64,000 nt of DNA, taken from G963663315 sp963665165. Its GTDB lineage: Bacteria; Pseudomonadota; Gammaproteobacteria; Arenicellales; Poriferihabitantaceae. A program made the position numbers and the translations under genes. Positions 53,961 through 62,942 of the stretch are shown here, piece after piece. Under the pieces are notes generated by a model. The model ran no database searches and had not been told where the DNA came from. It saw only the letters and a list, made by a program, of their open reading frames with translations. The stretch spans positions 806,001 through 870,000 of the forward strand of contig OY761989.1 of assembly GCA_963665165.1 (NCBI GenBank). Direction: 5' to 3'. How positions within the stretch are numbered: the first letter of the stretch is position 1; the number at the start of each line of letters is the position of its first letter.

Positions 53961-55881
53961 GTGGCTTTCTGATAACCGCTCATCCATTGCGGCGGTAATC
54001 ATCATCTTGCTGGCGATCATATTTGTCGTCTCTATCGTTATCGGCCGACGGCAGACCGTGCTGCGGGCAAAAGACAAGGTTTTTGGCGATCCTGAACGCA
54101 CTATCGGTGGCTGGTTTTGGGCCGTGTGCGGCATAAGCGCTTTGTTGCTTGCCTGGTTTTATTATTCATGGGGCGTGGGCCGTGCGTATTTTCCGAATGC
54201 GGCCAATGAAATGTGCCAGATTGCCAAACTTGAAGAGGCCGTCTCGCCAATCACTGCAGCGTTGCCCATCGGGTCCCGGTACTACAAATCCACGCTTCTG
54301 GTCGCTCGAAACACAAATCAACTTCTGGAACTGGAAAGTGAATTGCCAGCGAACGCTTTTTCATCGGAAGAGCAGACCGAACTCCTCGCCATCATCGAGC
54401 AGATAAAAGGTCTGATCGCCAACTCTTCCGATCCCGGGAATCTCAACCGGGATTCCGAGCTTGAACTGATTGCACTCGGTGAAAAACTGGATGTACTGAC
54501 GGATGAATTGCGTGCTGGACCGGCGGGTCTGGCGCCAACGGAAGAAGCCCTGGCACAACCCAAGTGGGGCGTCACGCATACGGAAATTCCGATATTGCCC
54601 ATGACCGCGAAAGGCGTGTTATTCGACAATATCGCCTACAAAGCCGCAGAACTCACGTCGGAGTTCGTCAAGATCAGGAACCATATCCCGGCCAACGATG
54701 CACTGATTGCCAACATAAAAGAGCGTATCGAAGCGCTCAAGGCCGCCAACAAGGCCGCCGACCGGGACGAAGCCACTACGGAAACCCGCAACGCGTTTGT
54801 CAAAGCCGTTGAACGTATTTTCAAACGATTGGATGATGGCTTGATTTTTCCAGCCACTTCCCTGGATGGCATCAACACAGCCATTGCAAATCTCAACAAC
54901 GCAAAGGATGATGCGCGCGGCTCTTTAAGGTGGGTTGATGCCGTGTTCTTCCCGGGCAAGGGCGTCGTCAAGTCAAAGACTCAGTGCACGGAGCAAGGCT
55001 CAGCGCGGTGGTTACCGAAACCCACCGATGTGGTCGCAACATTCGGGCAGTTGGCCAACCCCGATGTTGACGGTGGCGGCGGCTACCGCGGGTTCCCCCT
55101 TCTTTGGTGGAAATGGTTGCCAGTGAGTGATGTTGTGGGTTTCGTTGTACCAGACTGGATCGCTGACGTCTGGCCGGGCGAATACGCCCGTCATGGCGCC
55201 ACCGGCAAGATTGACCCCAAATTCAAGGACAAACTGCTTGCATTTGTTCAAGGTGATGTCAATCTCGGCTCGATACCCATGCTTGACGGGCATATCTGGG
55301 ACTCACTGTTTCGTGTATTGGTGGCGCTGGCGCTTGGAATACTGATTGGCGTGCCGCTGGGCTTGTTTATGGGCGTCTCGAAGTTTTTCAAATCCTTCTT
55401 CGACCCGCTGATCGAGCTTTACCGTCCCGTTCCGCCGCTGGCATGGGCGCCGCTCATCCTGACCATTTTTGGTATTCAGGATGATGGGAAGATCTTCCTG
55501 TTGTTTATGGTTGCGTTTGCAATCATGGTGATCTCGGCTCGAACCGGGGCATCCGGAACACAACTGTCCAAAATCCGGGCGGCACACTCTCTGGGTTCGA
55601 CAGACCGTCAAATCATGTGGAACGTGATTCTGCCAAATGCCATGCCGGAAATTCTCACCGGCATTCGAATTGCAATTGGTGTTTGCTGGGGAACGCTGGT
55701 CGCGGCTGAGATGCTCGCCGGAACGACTGGCGTTGGCTTTATCGAAAATATCGCCCGTACCGTGTCTGATTACGAACTGATTTGGGTGACGATTCTTATC
55801 ATGGGGTTACTGGGATTACTGTTTGATTTAATCATGCGGTGGGTGATCGCTAAAACGATCCCATGGCGTGGAAAGGGATAA
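53953..55881 (+). CDS. Taurine/sulfonate-type ABC permease with about 440-residue N-terminal extension
   Basis: 642 residues against about 260-280 for TauC. The permease domain begins at about residue 445 (IWDSLFRVLVALALGILIGV) and includes the ABC-binding EAA-like loop (TQLSKIRAAHSLGSTDRQI) and the terminal helices. Before it lie two N-terminal membrane helices (about 12-34 and 52-72) and a soluble, mostly helical region (about 75-430) with Lys/Glu-rich stretches such as ALIANIKERIEALKAANKA, likely periplasmic. It ends in WLPVSDVVGFVVPDWI before the permease. GTG start overlaps the ATPase gene by eight bases. Confidence 0.85.
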   Translation: MFEWLSDNRSSIAAVIIILLAIIFVVSIVIGRRQTVLRAKDKVFGDPERTIGGWFWAVCGISALLLAWFYYSWGVGRAYFPNAANEMCQIAKLEEAVSPITAALPIGSRYYKSTLLVARNTNQLLELESELPANAFSSEEQTELLAIIEQIKGLIANSSDPGNLNRDSELELIALGEKLDVLTDELRAGPAGLAPTEEALAQPKWGVTHTEIPILPMTAKGVLFDNIAYKAAELTSEFVKIRNHIPANDALIANIKERIEALKAANKAADRDEATTETRNAFVKAVERIFKRLDDGLIFPATSLDGINTAIANLNNAKDDARGSLRWVDAVFFPGKGVVKSKTQCTEQGSARWLPKPTDVVATFGQLANPDVDGGGGYRGFPLLWWKWLPVSDVVGFVVPDWIADVWPGEYARHGATGKIDPKFKDKLLAFVQGDVNLGSIPMLDGHIWDSLFRVLVALALGILIGVPLGLFMGVSKFFKSFFDPLIELYRPVPPLAWAPLILTIFGIQDDGKIFLLFMVAFAIMVISARTGASGTQLSKIRAAHSLGSTDRQIMWNVILPNAMPEILTGIRIAIGVCWGTLVAAEMLAGTTGVGFIENIARTVSDYELIWVTILIMGLLGLLFDLIMRWVIAKTIPWRGKG

Positions 55882-55894
55882 GCCAGTTGCCAGA

Positions 55895-57481
55895 CTATTC
55901 TCCATATGGGCGGATGGCGCGCCAGTTGAACATCGATTGGGCCGTTTTTATCAACCGGTTCTGTTTGTAAAACTTTGCTTTCAGGGCTTCGGGTGATTTT
56001 TCGACGCCGCCGAATGCCGGAAATATCTTGCATTCGGAGGCTGCGCTTTTTTCACCACCGATGAAACGGCCATTATACCGCTCGCAGATGGACTGGACAT
56101 TGCGGAAGTACCGATTGCGCTGGTCAGTCAGAAATTCAACGGCCCGGTCGAATGCCGGTTTCTCATCGCAGGACAGGGTAATTCGATTGTGGGGGTCGAT
56201 TCCCGCCGGATTCAGGTGCCCGTAGAGGATGATTTCGCCGCGAAGGTTTCCAGTCGATCGGAAATAGTCCTCGATCGAGCGGACATATTCCAGGTTCCAT
56301 TGCCAGAAACGGGTCATGGATCCCCGCACCTGATTCGGGTCCAGCGCGAAATTGGCGTCGGTATGGTTTTTGTAAATGTATGGACTGTCGGGTAATTGGG
56401 TACGCGCGGCAAATGGGATGGCTTCCCTCAATACACGCATTTGCTCCGGATTCCTGAACATTTCGGCGTGATGCAACCGGATGCCGGCGATGGTGGGGTT
56501 TTCAGCTTCCGGGTCGTCAATCAGGTCAAACAGGAAATCCTCCCCGCTGCGATGACTGTAGCCGTTTACGAAAATCAGGCCGTCAGCGCCCGCCTGCCGG
56601 CATTTGTCAGCCAACCCCTGCCCGCGTCTGGTGATGTCGTTGTTTATTCCCTGGTTCAATAGCGGCTGCATGGATGAGATGGTGACATGCTCCAGGCCAA
56701 GAACGATATTCTCTCCCCCGGCCGCAGCCGATACGGTTTCGTGATTGAGGTCCAGATAGCAAAAAGGCGACAGATGGGATAACAACCCCGCAATATTCTC
56801 CGGGTCATTGCTGACCGGCAGGGCAAAAGCGATTTCGTTTTCCGGCAGACGGTGAAACCGGCACCGGACGGCGGATACCAGCCCGGTCCAGCCCAGTGTG
56901 CCGGCATAGCCCTGGAGTTCGGAACCGCCAACACGTTTACCGGCCCACCCGTCCAGGAGCGCAATTTCGAGGACGCTGTCACTGAAGTAGCGCCGCTGGG
57001 GGCCCATGCCTCCGGTCATGAAGGTTGCGCCGACCTGGGCATAGCTGTAACTGGTCAAATCCGCGCCGAGCACCCGATACGGGCTTCCCGCCTTCTCGAT
57101 CAGGGACCGGTTCAATTGCTCCAGCGTGATCGCGGCTCCGGCGACGACTTCCATGGATTCCATGTCGATAAAGACCTGATCAAGGCCGACCTCGTCGATT
57201 CCAGGCCTCCCGAAGAGCACTTCGGGTTTCACCGCCGGTTCAATCCGCAAGCCGATTACCGGTTTTTCGTGATCGGGTCTTACCCGGAACAGGCCCTCTC
57301 CGGAAGACCCTCCTGAAATGGGCAGCAGGCAGATTTCCTCACCATGAATGCGCCTGAGCCCGGACAGCGCTTGCAGCAGCTCCCCGGCAGAAGCGCAGCC
57401 GCGAACAGTATATGCGGTATCGAAGAGGATCGATGCGTTTTCTCCATCCACCATCCCGGTTTTGATCGGCTGCAGTGTCAT
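55895..57481 (-). CDS. FAD-dependent oxidoreductase, vanillyl-alcohol-oxidase-like family
   Basis: 528 residues. The FAD-binding PCMH-like segment includes LLPISGGSSGEGLFR, then VVAGAAITLEQLNRSLIEKA and YSYAQVGATFMTGGMGPQRR, a common VAO-fold pattern. The C-terminal half (YGHLNPAGIDPHNRITL) resembles the FAD-linked oxidase cap/C-domain. A covalent His for FAD could not be identified. VAO-family enzymes oxidise alcohols, hydroxyacids or amines; the specific substrate is unknown. It converges on the tau-type permease gene and is divergent from a TRAP operon, which may import its substrate. Confidence 0.72.
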   Translation of the reverse strand: MTLQPIKTGMVDGENASILFDTAYTVRGCASAGELLQALSGLRRIHGEEICLLPISGGSSGEGLFRVRPDHEKPVIGLRIEPAVKPEVLFGRPGIDEVGLDQVFIDMESMEVVAGAAITLEQLNRSLIEKAGSPYRVLGADLTSYSYAQVGATFMTGGMGPQRRYFSDSVLEIALLDGWAGKRVGGSELQGYAGTLGWTGLVSAVRCRFHRLPENEIAFALPVSNDPENIAGLLSHLSPFCYLDLNHETVSAAAGGENIVLGLEHVTISSMQPLLNQGINNDITRRGQGLADKCRQAGADGLIFVNGYSHRSGEDFLFDLIDDPEAENPTIAGIRLHHAEMFRNPEQMRVLREAIPFAARTQLPDSPYIYKNHTDANFALDPNQVRGSMTRFWQWNLEYVRSIEDYFRSTGNLRGEIILYGHLNPAGIDPHNRITLSCDEKPAFDRAVEFLTDQRNRYFRNVQSICERYNGRFIGGEKSAASECKIFPAFGGVEKSPEALKAKFYKQNRLIKTAQSMFNWRAIRPYGE

Positions 57482-57648
57482 GAGTTGCCAGTTGAATGTC
57501 GCGGTGAATGATTGCGGACGAGCTACAGCGGGTCGCGCCTGCGCTCCAGGTTCCTGTTCCCTGGTCTTTGATTAGAGATAGGGGATTCAGGGTAAATGTT
57601 GTATTATCAGCCGTTGACTCGCACATCGCAACATTCAGCTATTTCTTG

Positions 57649-58161
57649 ATGCCCCGGATTATCGTCAAATATGTCAAGTGGGTCGATTTCGTCTCGACCC
57701 GGTTCGGGCGGTTGGCGATGTATGGCATTTTCCTGATGATCGCGACATTGCTGCTCGGCGCGGTCACCAGGAACATTCTGAATATACCGCTTTCATGGAC
57801 TGTGGAAATGGCTCAATTCACCATGACGGCCTACTATATTCTCGGCGGCGCCTATTCCATGCAGTTGAACAGCCATGTCCGGATGGACCTGCTTTATGAT
57901 CGTTGTTCTGACAGGACCAAGGCAAAAATAGATTCCTGGACGAATTTTTTCCTGGTCTTCTACCTGGTTTGCCTGCTGGTCGGGTCCATTTCCAGCACGG
58001 TCTACGCGATTGAATACGACCAGCGGAAGTTTTCCCAATGGAACCCTTCCATGGTGCCGATCAAGATCATCATGGTGTTCGGCATTATCCTGATGCTGCT
58101 GCAAACGGTCTCCACCCTGTTCAAGGATATCGCCAGATCCCGCGGAATCGAGATTTCATGA
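57649..58161 (+). CDS. dctQ: TRAP transporter small permease (DctQ)
   Basis: 170 residues with four membrane helices, the typical DctQ size. Segments RNILNIPLSWTVEMAQF, GAYSMQLNSHVRMDLLYDR (the DctQ motif H-x-R-x-D) and a final amphipathic stretch are clear. The start is uncertain: no good ribosome-binding site precedes ATG 57649, and the frame is open back to 57508. ATG 57649 fits the helix pattern. The stop overlaps the large-permease start (ATGA). Confidence 0.8.
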   Translation: MPRIIVKYVKWVDFVSTRFGRLAMYGIFLMIATLLLGAVTRNILNIPLSWTVEMAQFTMTAYYILGGAYSMQLNSHVRMDLLYDRCSDRTKAKIDSWTNFFLVFYLVCLLVGSISSTVYAIEYDQRKFSQWNPSMVPIKIIMVFGIILMLLQTVSTLFKDIARSRGIEIS

Positions 58162-59484
58162 GTCACGAAGCGATCGCCATTTTCATGTTCGCATCCATGT
58201 TGCTGATGCTGCTGACCGGCCAGCGCGTATTTGCGGCGATCGGATTCGTCTCGGCGGCGGTAGCCCTGATGCTGTATGGCAACGGCGCCATCGAGATGCC
58301 GTTCAACGCCGCGTTCAAGCTGTTCAACTGGTATCCATTGCTGACCCTGCCGTTGTTCGTCTACATGGGCTATATCCTGTCCGAATCCGGTATAGCGGAC
58401 GATCTGTACAAGATGTTCCATGTCTGGTGCGGCGGCCTGAAGGGGGGCCTTGCGGTCGGCACCATCGCTCTGATGATCGTGATTTCAGCGATGAATGGCC
58501 TGAGTGTCGCCGGAATGGCGATTGGCGCCACCATTGCCTTGCCGGAAATGCTTCGCCGTGGATATGACAAGATCATGATCACCGGGGTCGTGCAGGCGGG
58601 CAGTTCACTCGGAATCCTGGTTCCCCCCAGCGTGGTGCTGGTGCTTTACGGAATGATCGCGCGTCAGCCGGTCGGCAAGCTGTGGCTTGCCGGGGTTTTC
58701 CCCGGACTGATGATGGCCGCGATGTTCGTGATCTATATTGTCGTTCGCTGCCGGCTCCAGCCGCATCTCGGCCCCGCTCTTGACAAAAAGGGACGGGATA
58801 TGCCCCTGCCGGAAAAGCTGAGGCTGCTGAAGGCCGGCATCATTCCGTTCCTGATCTTCTTCTTCATGACCGGATTATTCGTCATGGGAATCACCAGCCT
58901 GGTGGAAAGCTCGGCGGTCGGCGCCACTGCGGCCACCCTTGCGGCGGCTGCTCAAGCGGCGGTTGAATCGATCCGTACTGGAAGAAACCGTCAGAAAGAC
59001 TCTGGGTGTTTCCTGCATGTTCATGTGGATTATCCTGGCGGCGCTGTGTTTCGGAGCCGTATTCGACGGCATTGGCGCGGTTCGGGCGATCGAGTCGCTG
59101 TTCATTACCAAATGGAACCTTTCGCCCTGGGAAGTGCTGATCATGATGCAGTTGTCCTACCTCCTGATGGGGATGTTTCTGGACGACACGGCGATGCTGG
59201 TGATCGTCGCCCCGCTTTATGTGCCTCTGATCATCACCCTCGGTTTCGACCCCATCTGGTATGGGGTGCTCTATACTATCACCTGCCAGATCGCCTATAT
59301 GACACCGCCTTTCGGCTACAATCTTTTCCTGATGCGGGCCATGGCCCCCAGGGAGATATCGCTTTCCGACATCTACCGGTCGATCACTCCGTTTGTACTG
59401 GTCATGACACTTGCGTTAATATTGGTCATCCTGTTTCCACAAATAGCCTTGTGGTTGCCGGAGCAGGTGTACCTGAGAGGCTAG
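58158..59484 (+). pseudogene. dctM: TRAP transporter large permease (DctM), frameshifted
   Basis: The DctM frame starts at ATG 58158 and runs well (PLFVYMGYILSESGIADDLY, GILVPPSVVLVLYGMIA) until about 58941-58948, where GCGGCGGCTG breaks it. The correct continuation is one base off: LLKRRLNRSVLEETVRKTLG, then MTPPFGYNLFLMRAMAP to TGA 59482-59484. An extra base in the GCG repeat would explain this. The two halves together give about 441 residues, the normal DctM size. Either a sequencing error or a real loss; the flanking dctQ and dctP genes look intact. Confidence 0.85.
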
Positions 59485-59562
59485 TGGTCACATTATACAG
59501 GCGAATTGAAAGGCATCATTGAGCATCCGCCTGATTTTTCAACCATCAAGAGGTGAGCAATC

Positions 59563-60756
59563 ATGAAAGACACTGAAATCGAAGAGTCGCCGACCGAACC
59601 GACCCGACGCTCGTTTATGAAAACCGCGGGAGTTGCAACGGCGACGGCAGGCGCATTGGCGGTAGGTGTGACGGCCTGCACACAGGAGGATTCCGGATCG
59701 TCGGAGACTGAGAAGGCCCTGGGTGAAGCGAAAGAGAAAATCTCCGAACTGGAGAAAATGCTGGCGGAAAAGGAAGCGCCGGCGGCCTACAGTCCGACTG
59801 ATCCGATCAAATGGCGGTTGCAGACCTATTCCGGCGCTCCTCTCGGCGCCCATGTCATCAAACCCCAGATCGAGGCGTTCAACATCGCCGCCCACGGGCA
59901 GATGGAAATCGAGTTGTATTACGCGGATCAACTGGTCGCCACCGACGAGCTGTTCCGGGCCATGCAGAACGGTACGATAGACGCGGTGCAAAGCGATGAC
60001 GCGACCATGGCCTCACCGGTGGATATCAGCGTGTTCGGCGGTTACTTCCCGTTTTCGACACGTTACAGCCTGGATATGCCGGTGCTGTTCAAATATTACG
60101 GCCTGAATGAAATCTGGGCTGAAGCCTATGGTGAAATCGAAGGCGTCGAGTGGATCAGCGCAGGCGCCTGGGACCCTTGCCATATCTTTACCAAAGAGCC
60201 GATCCGAAGCGTTGCCGACATGAAGGGCAAGCGGGTATTCGGGGTGCCTACCGCCGGCAAATTCCTGTCACGCTACGGGCTGGTGCCGGTCACCCTGCCG
60301 TGGGATGATATCGAGGTTGCGATCCAGACAGGCGAACTGGACGGCGTAGCCTGGTGCGGATTTACCGAAGCGTACGAAGTGGGTTGGGCGGATGTCTGCA
60401 ATTACGCGCTGCTGAACAACATCACCGGCGCATGGTGCGGTTCTTATTTCGCCAACACCGAGAGCTGGAACAAGGTGCCCCCGCATCTTCAGGAACTGTT
60501 CAAACTGTCCATCGACAGCTCCCACTATTACCGGCAGGTCTGGTACTGGGGTGGGGAAGCCGACCTCCGGGTCAACGGCGACAAGATGGAACTGACCACG
60601 ATTCCGGCGGAAGAATGGGATCAGGTGGTCAAGGACTCCGAAGAGTTCTGGGATGAACTGGCATCCATCAGCGCGCGCACCGCAAAAGTGGTGCAGGCGT
60701 ACAAGGATTATTCCGCTGTAATGCAAAAAGCGGGCGTCCCTTATCGTTACAGCTGA
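59563..60756 (+). CDS. dctP: TRAP transporter substrate-binding protein (DctP), Tat lipoprotein-like
   Basis: 397 residues. The N-terminus has RRSFMKTAG (twin-arginine) followed by an Ala/Gly-rich stretch and VTAC, so export by Tat and possible lipidation at that Cys. A charged coiled segment follows (about 46-72), then the DctP body (IKWRLQTYSGAPLGAHVI, ADMKGKRVFGVPTAGK and GVAWCGFTEAYEVGWADV). It is a TakP-like binding protein for carboxylates. AGGTGAGC is a suitable ribosome site. It ends with a strong terminator at 60791. Confidence 0.85.
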   Translation: MKDTEIEESPTEPTRRSFMKTAGVATATAGALAVGVTACTQEDSGSSETEKALGEAKEKISELEKMLAEKEAPAAYSPTDPIKWRLQTYSGAPLGAHVIKPQIEAFNIAAHGQMEIELYYADQLVATDELFRAMQNGTIDAVQSDDATMASPVDISVFGGYFPFSTRYSLDMPVLFKYYGLNEIWAEAYGEIEGVEWISAGAWDPCHIFTKEPIRSVADMKGKRVFGVPTAGKFLSRYGLVPVTLPWDDIEVAIQTGELDGVAWCGFTEAYEVGWADVCNYALLNNITGAWCGSYFANTESWNKVPPHLQELFKLSIDSSHYYRQVWYWGGEADLRVNGDKMELTTIPAEEWDQVVKDSEEFWDELASISARTAKVVQAYKDYSAVMQKAGVPYRYS

Positions 60757-60790
60757 TTTTTGACCCTCCGTTTCAACAAGCTGGAACCGG

Positions 60791-60826
60791 AAAATACCCT
60801 GGCACATGGTGTCAGGGTATTTTTTT
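60791..60826 (+). terminator. Intrinsic terminator after dctP
   Basis: AAATACCCTG pairs exactly with CAGGGTATTT around an 11-base loop, followed by a run of T. It closes the dctQ-dctM-dctP transcript 35 bases past the dctP stop. Confidence 0.85.
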
Positions 60827-60840
60827 GAAATTTCCCGGAC

Positions 60841-61587
60841 ATGACGAAATTGTGGGACCGGTTTTGTGCGGACATCGCTCCTTTCACTGCTCATGTCCCT
60901 GCCGAAGAGTTCGATTACACCGTCAATATCTCTCTCAGGCACCACTATGTCTACGCGGAAAACGCGAAGGTCGCCTGTTCCACCATCAAGTTGATTCTTC
61001 AACGGATGGAACTGGACGATCCGGATTACCGCCCCGAAGACCTGGTTGACCTGCATACCCGGATTTTCTCGCCGTTGATCCGGCCCGCCCAGGTCAAATC
61101 CTTCAGCCGCTACATCAAACGGCCGGACGTGGTCAAATTCTGTTTCGTCCGCAATCCGTACACCCGTTTATTGTCCGCCTGGCTCGACAAGATCAAGAAC
61201 GACATGCCGGCAAAAAAGGGGATACTCCGGCAACTTGGTTTCGACCCGGAGGATTCGAGCCGCCCGGTGTCTTTCGGGGAATTCGTCCACGCAGTGGCTG
61301 GACAATCCATTTCTGAAATGGACCAGCATTGGCGGGTCCAGTATTACCAGACCTTTCAGGACCGGATCCGGTATGATTTTATCGGACGTTTCGAGTCGCT
61401 GGAAGAAGACCTTGAATCCGTACTGGGCATGATCAACCCGGAATTCCGGAGATTCTGGGGCCGGGAGGACCGCCATGCGACAAACTCGGAGCGACAACTG
61501 GATGCCTGTTATACTGACCAGCTTGAGGAACTGGTTTACCGGATATACCGGAAGGATTTCCAGCAATTCGGGTATCAGCGGCTGTGA
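60841..61587 (+). CDS. Sulfotransferase family protein (carbohydrate sulfotransferase type)
   Basis: 248 residues. The PAPS 5'-phosphosulfate loop KVACSTIKLIL (about 41-51) and the 3'-phosphate region FVRNPYTRLLSAWLDK (about 101-116) are as in Sulfotransfer_2 enzymes that sulfate sugars. A C-terminal YRKDFQQFGYQ resembles the terminal helix of the family. Next comes a glycosyltransferase gene, overlapping by GTGA if the early start is used, so the pair may make a sulfated surface glycan. It follows a terminator, so it has its own promoter. Confidence 0.82.
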   Translation: MTKLWDRFCADIAPFTAHVPAEEFDYTVNISLRHHYVYAENAKVACSTIKLILQRMELDDPDYRPEDLVDLHTRIFSPLIRPAQVKSFSRYIKRPDVVKFCFVRNPYTRLLSAWLDKIKNDMPAKKGILRQLGFDPEDSSRPVSFGEFVHAVAGQSISEMDQHWRVQYYQTFQDRIRYDFIGRFESLEEDLESVLGMINPEFRRFWGREDRHATNSERQLDACYTDQLEELVYRIYRKDFQQFGYQRL

Positions 61588-61655
61588 TTCAATGGAACTT
61601 TTTCGGGGTTTTATTGACTGATACCTGCACGACTGGAAACGAAAACGAGGAAAAT

Positions 61656-62930
61656 GTGAACGAAACATTCGAAAAACCGACCGCCATTTCAGTCGTCATT
61701 CCCGCACGTGACGAGCAGGGCACTGTCGCCAATGTGGTCAGGGCCGCAATCTCGTGCCCCCTGGTTGATGAAGTGATTGTGGTCGATAACGGCTCCACCG
61801 ATGACACGGCCGGGGCCGCCAGGGCTGCTGGAGCGAAAGTCCTGGATGAACCGGTTGCCGGACAGGGCAACGCGTTGCGAACGGGTTATGCCGCGGCGCG
61901 CAATGACTGGGTCGTAAAACTCGATGCCGACCTTACCGGGTTCAGCCCGACCCTGGTGGAGGCGTTGCAGGGGGCGGTCAGTCCGGGAGTGGGGCTGGTA
62001 AAGGGATTGTGGTTTGACGCCAACGACAATATGCCAATGACCCGTTTGATGGTCAGCCCCGCGATTGCAATCATGTTTCCCGGTTTGTCGCATATTCGCG
62101 CCGTCAATTCCGGCCTGTTCCTGTTCGACCGTTCACGTATCGCAATCCGTGAACTGACCGACGGTTATGGCGCGGACCTGGACGTGATGCTGCGAATGCA
62201 CACGGCCGGATGGAAAACGGTTGAAGTGGAAATCGGCCAGATCAGCCACAATACGCGCAATCTCGAACACTACAACAAAATGTCGGAGACCCTGCTTCGA
62301 TTCCTGATCGACCGACATGAGCAGGCAGCCCGCAACCATCTGTTTGTCGTGACCAACGCGGCGGAAGACATCATCACCTGTTCCCTCGGCCTGGTTGCGA
62401 AAAAACTGAAAAGCGGCAGCCGCGTTACCGCGTTTCTCGGACAGGACCGGGGGTACGGAGTGGACATCCTGCGGGAGGCTCTAACCGACTATCCCACGTT
62501 TTCAATGGAACCGATATCCGCTGTCGATGATCTCAATGTACTGCCGTCCCGGCGCAAGACAACCATCGTTACCAGTTGCTTTTCCAGGGTCGCCGATGCG
62601 GATGACCCGATAGTCAGCGCGGCCCTCAGGTTGCAGGGCAAATTCAACAAAACCGGACGGCATGGAATTCTGCTGATGATGCCGGTTCACGAAAACTGCC
62701 GGTTCGCGACCGATTTTCGTCCGGATGTCCGGGTCGATATCAGTCAGGTCGTCCAGGTGAAAAAATGCGCGCAGGAGGCGTTGGGCGAAGGCGGTGAGAT
62801 GGCCCGGGAGTGGATAAACGAAAGCGGGATGGCCCGGCTGCTGTGGAACGGGCAGTTCAACCCTGAAGCCACCGAATCCTTCCAGGCTTTCGACCACAAG
62901 GATATTTCTCCGCCATTCGTCATCCTGTAG
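61656..62930 (+). CDS. Family 2 glycosyltransferase with unknown C-terminal domain
   Basis: 424 residues from GTG 61656 (GAGGAAAAT box before it); a GTG at 61584 overlapping the previous gene is also in frame. Residues 1 to about 220 form a GT-A domain: ISVVIPARDEQGTVANVV, VDNGSTDDTAGAARAAGA, GQGNALRTGYAAARNDWV and the metal site KLDADL. Residues from about 230 to the end form a separate domain (SGSRVTAFLGQDRGYGVDI, KTTIVTSCFSRVADADDP) that I do not recognise and that does not look like a glycosyltransferase. Likely substrate is a nucleotide sugar. It converges on the next gene. Confidence 0.82.
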   Translation: MNETFEKPTAISVVIPARDEQGTVANVVRAAISCPLVDEVIVVDNGSTDDTAGAARAAGAKVLDEPVAGQGNALRTGYAAARNDWVVKLDADLTGFSPTLVEALQGAVSPGVGLVKGLWFDANDNMPMTRLMVSPAIAIMFPGLSHIRAVNSGLFLFDRSRIAIRELTDGYGADLDVMLRMHTAGWKTVEVEIGQISHNTRNLEHYNKMSETLLRFLIDRHEQAARNHLFVVTNAAEDIITCSLGLVAKKLKSGSRVTAFLGQDRGYGVDILREALTDYPTFSMEPISAVDDLNVLPSRRKTTIVTSCFSRVADADDPIVSAALRLQGKFNKTGRHGILLMMPVHENCRFATDFRPDVRVDISQVVQVKKCAQEALGEGGEMAREWINESGMARLLWNGQFNPEATESFQAFDHKDISPPFVIL

Positions 62931-62942
62931 CCGCTTCGACGC

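Noticed and set aside
58038..59522. Single 494-codon frame over the second TRAP large permease
   Set aside because: Its C-terminal part is out of frame after about 58948; real DctM helices continue in the neighbouring frame to 59484.
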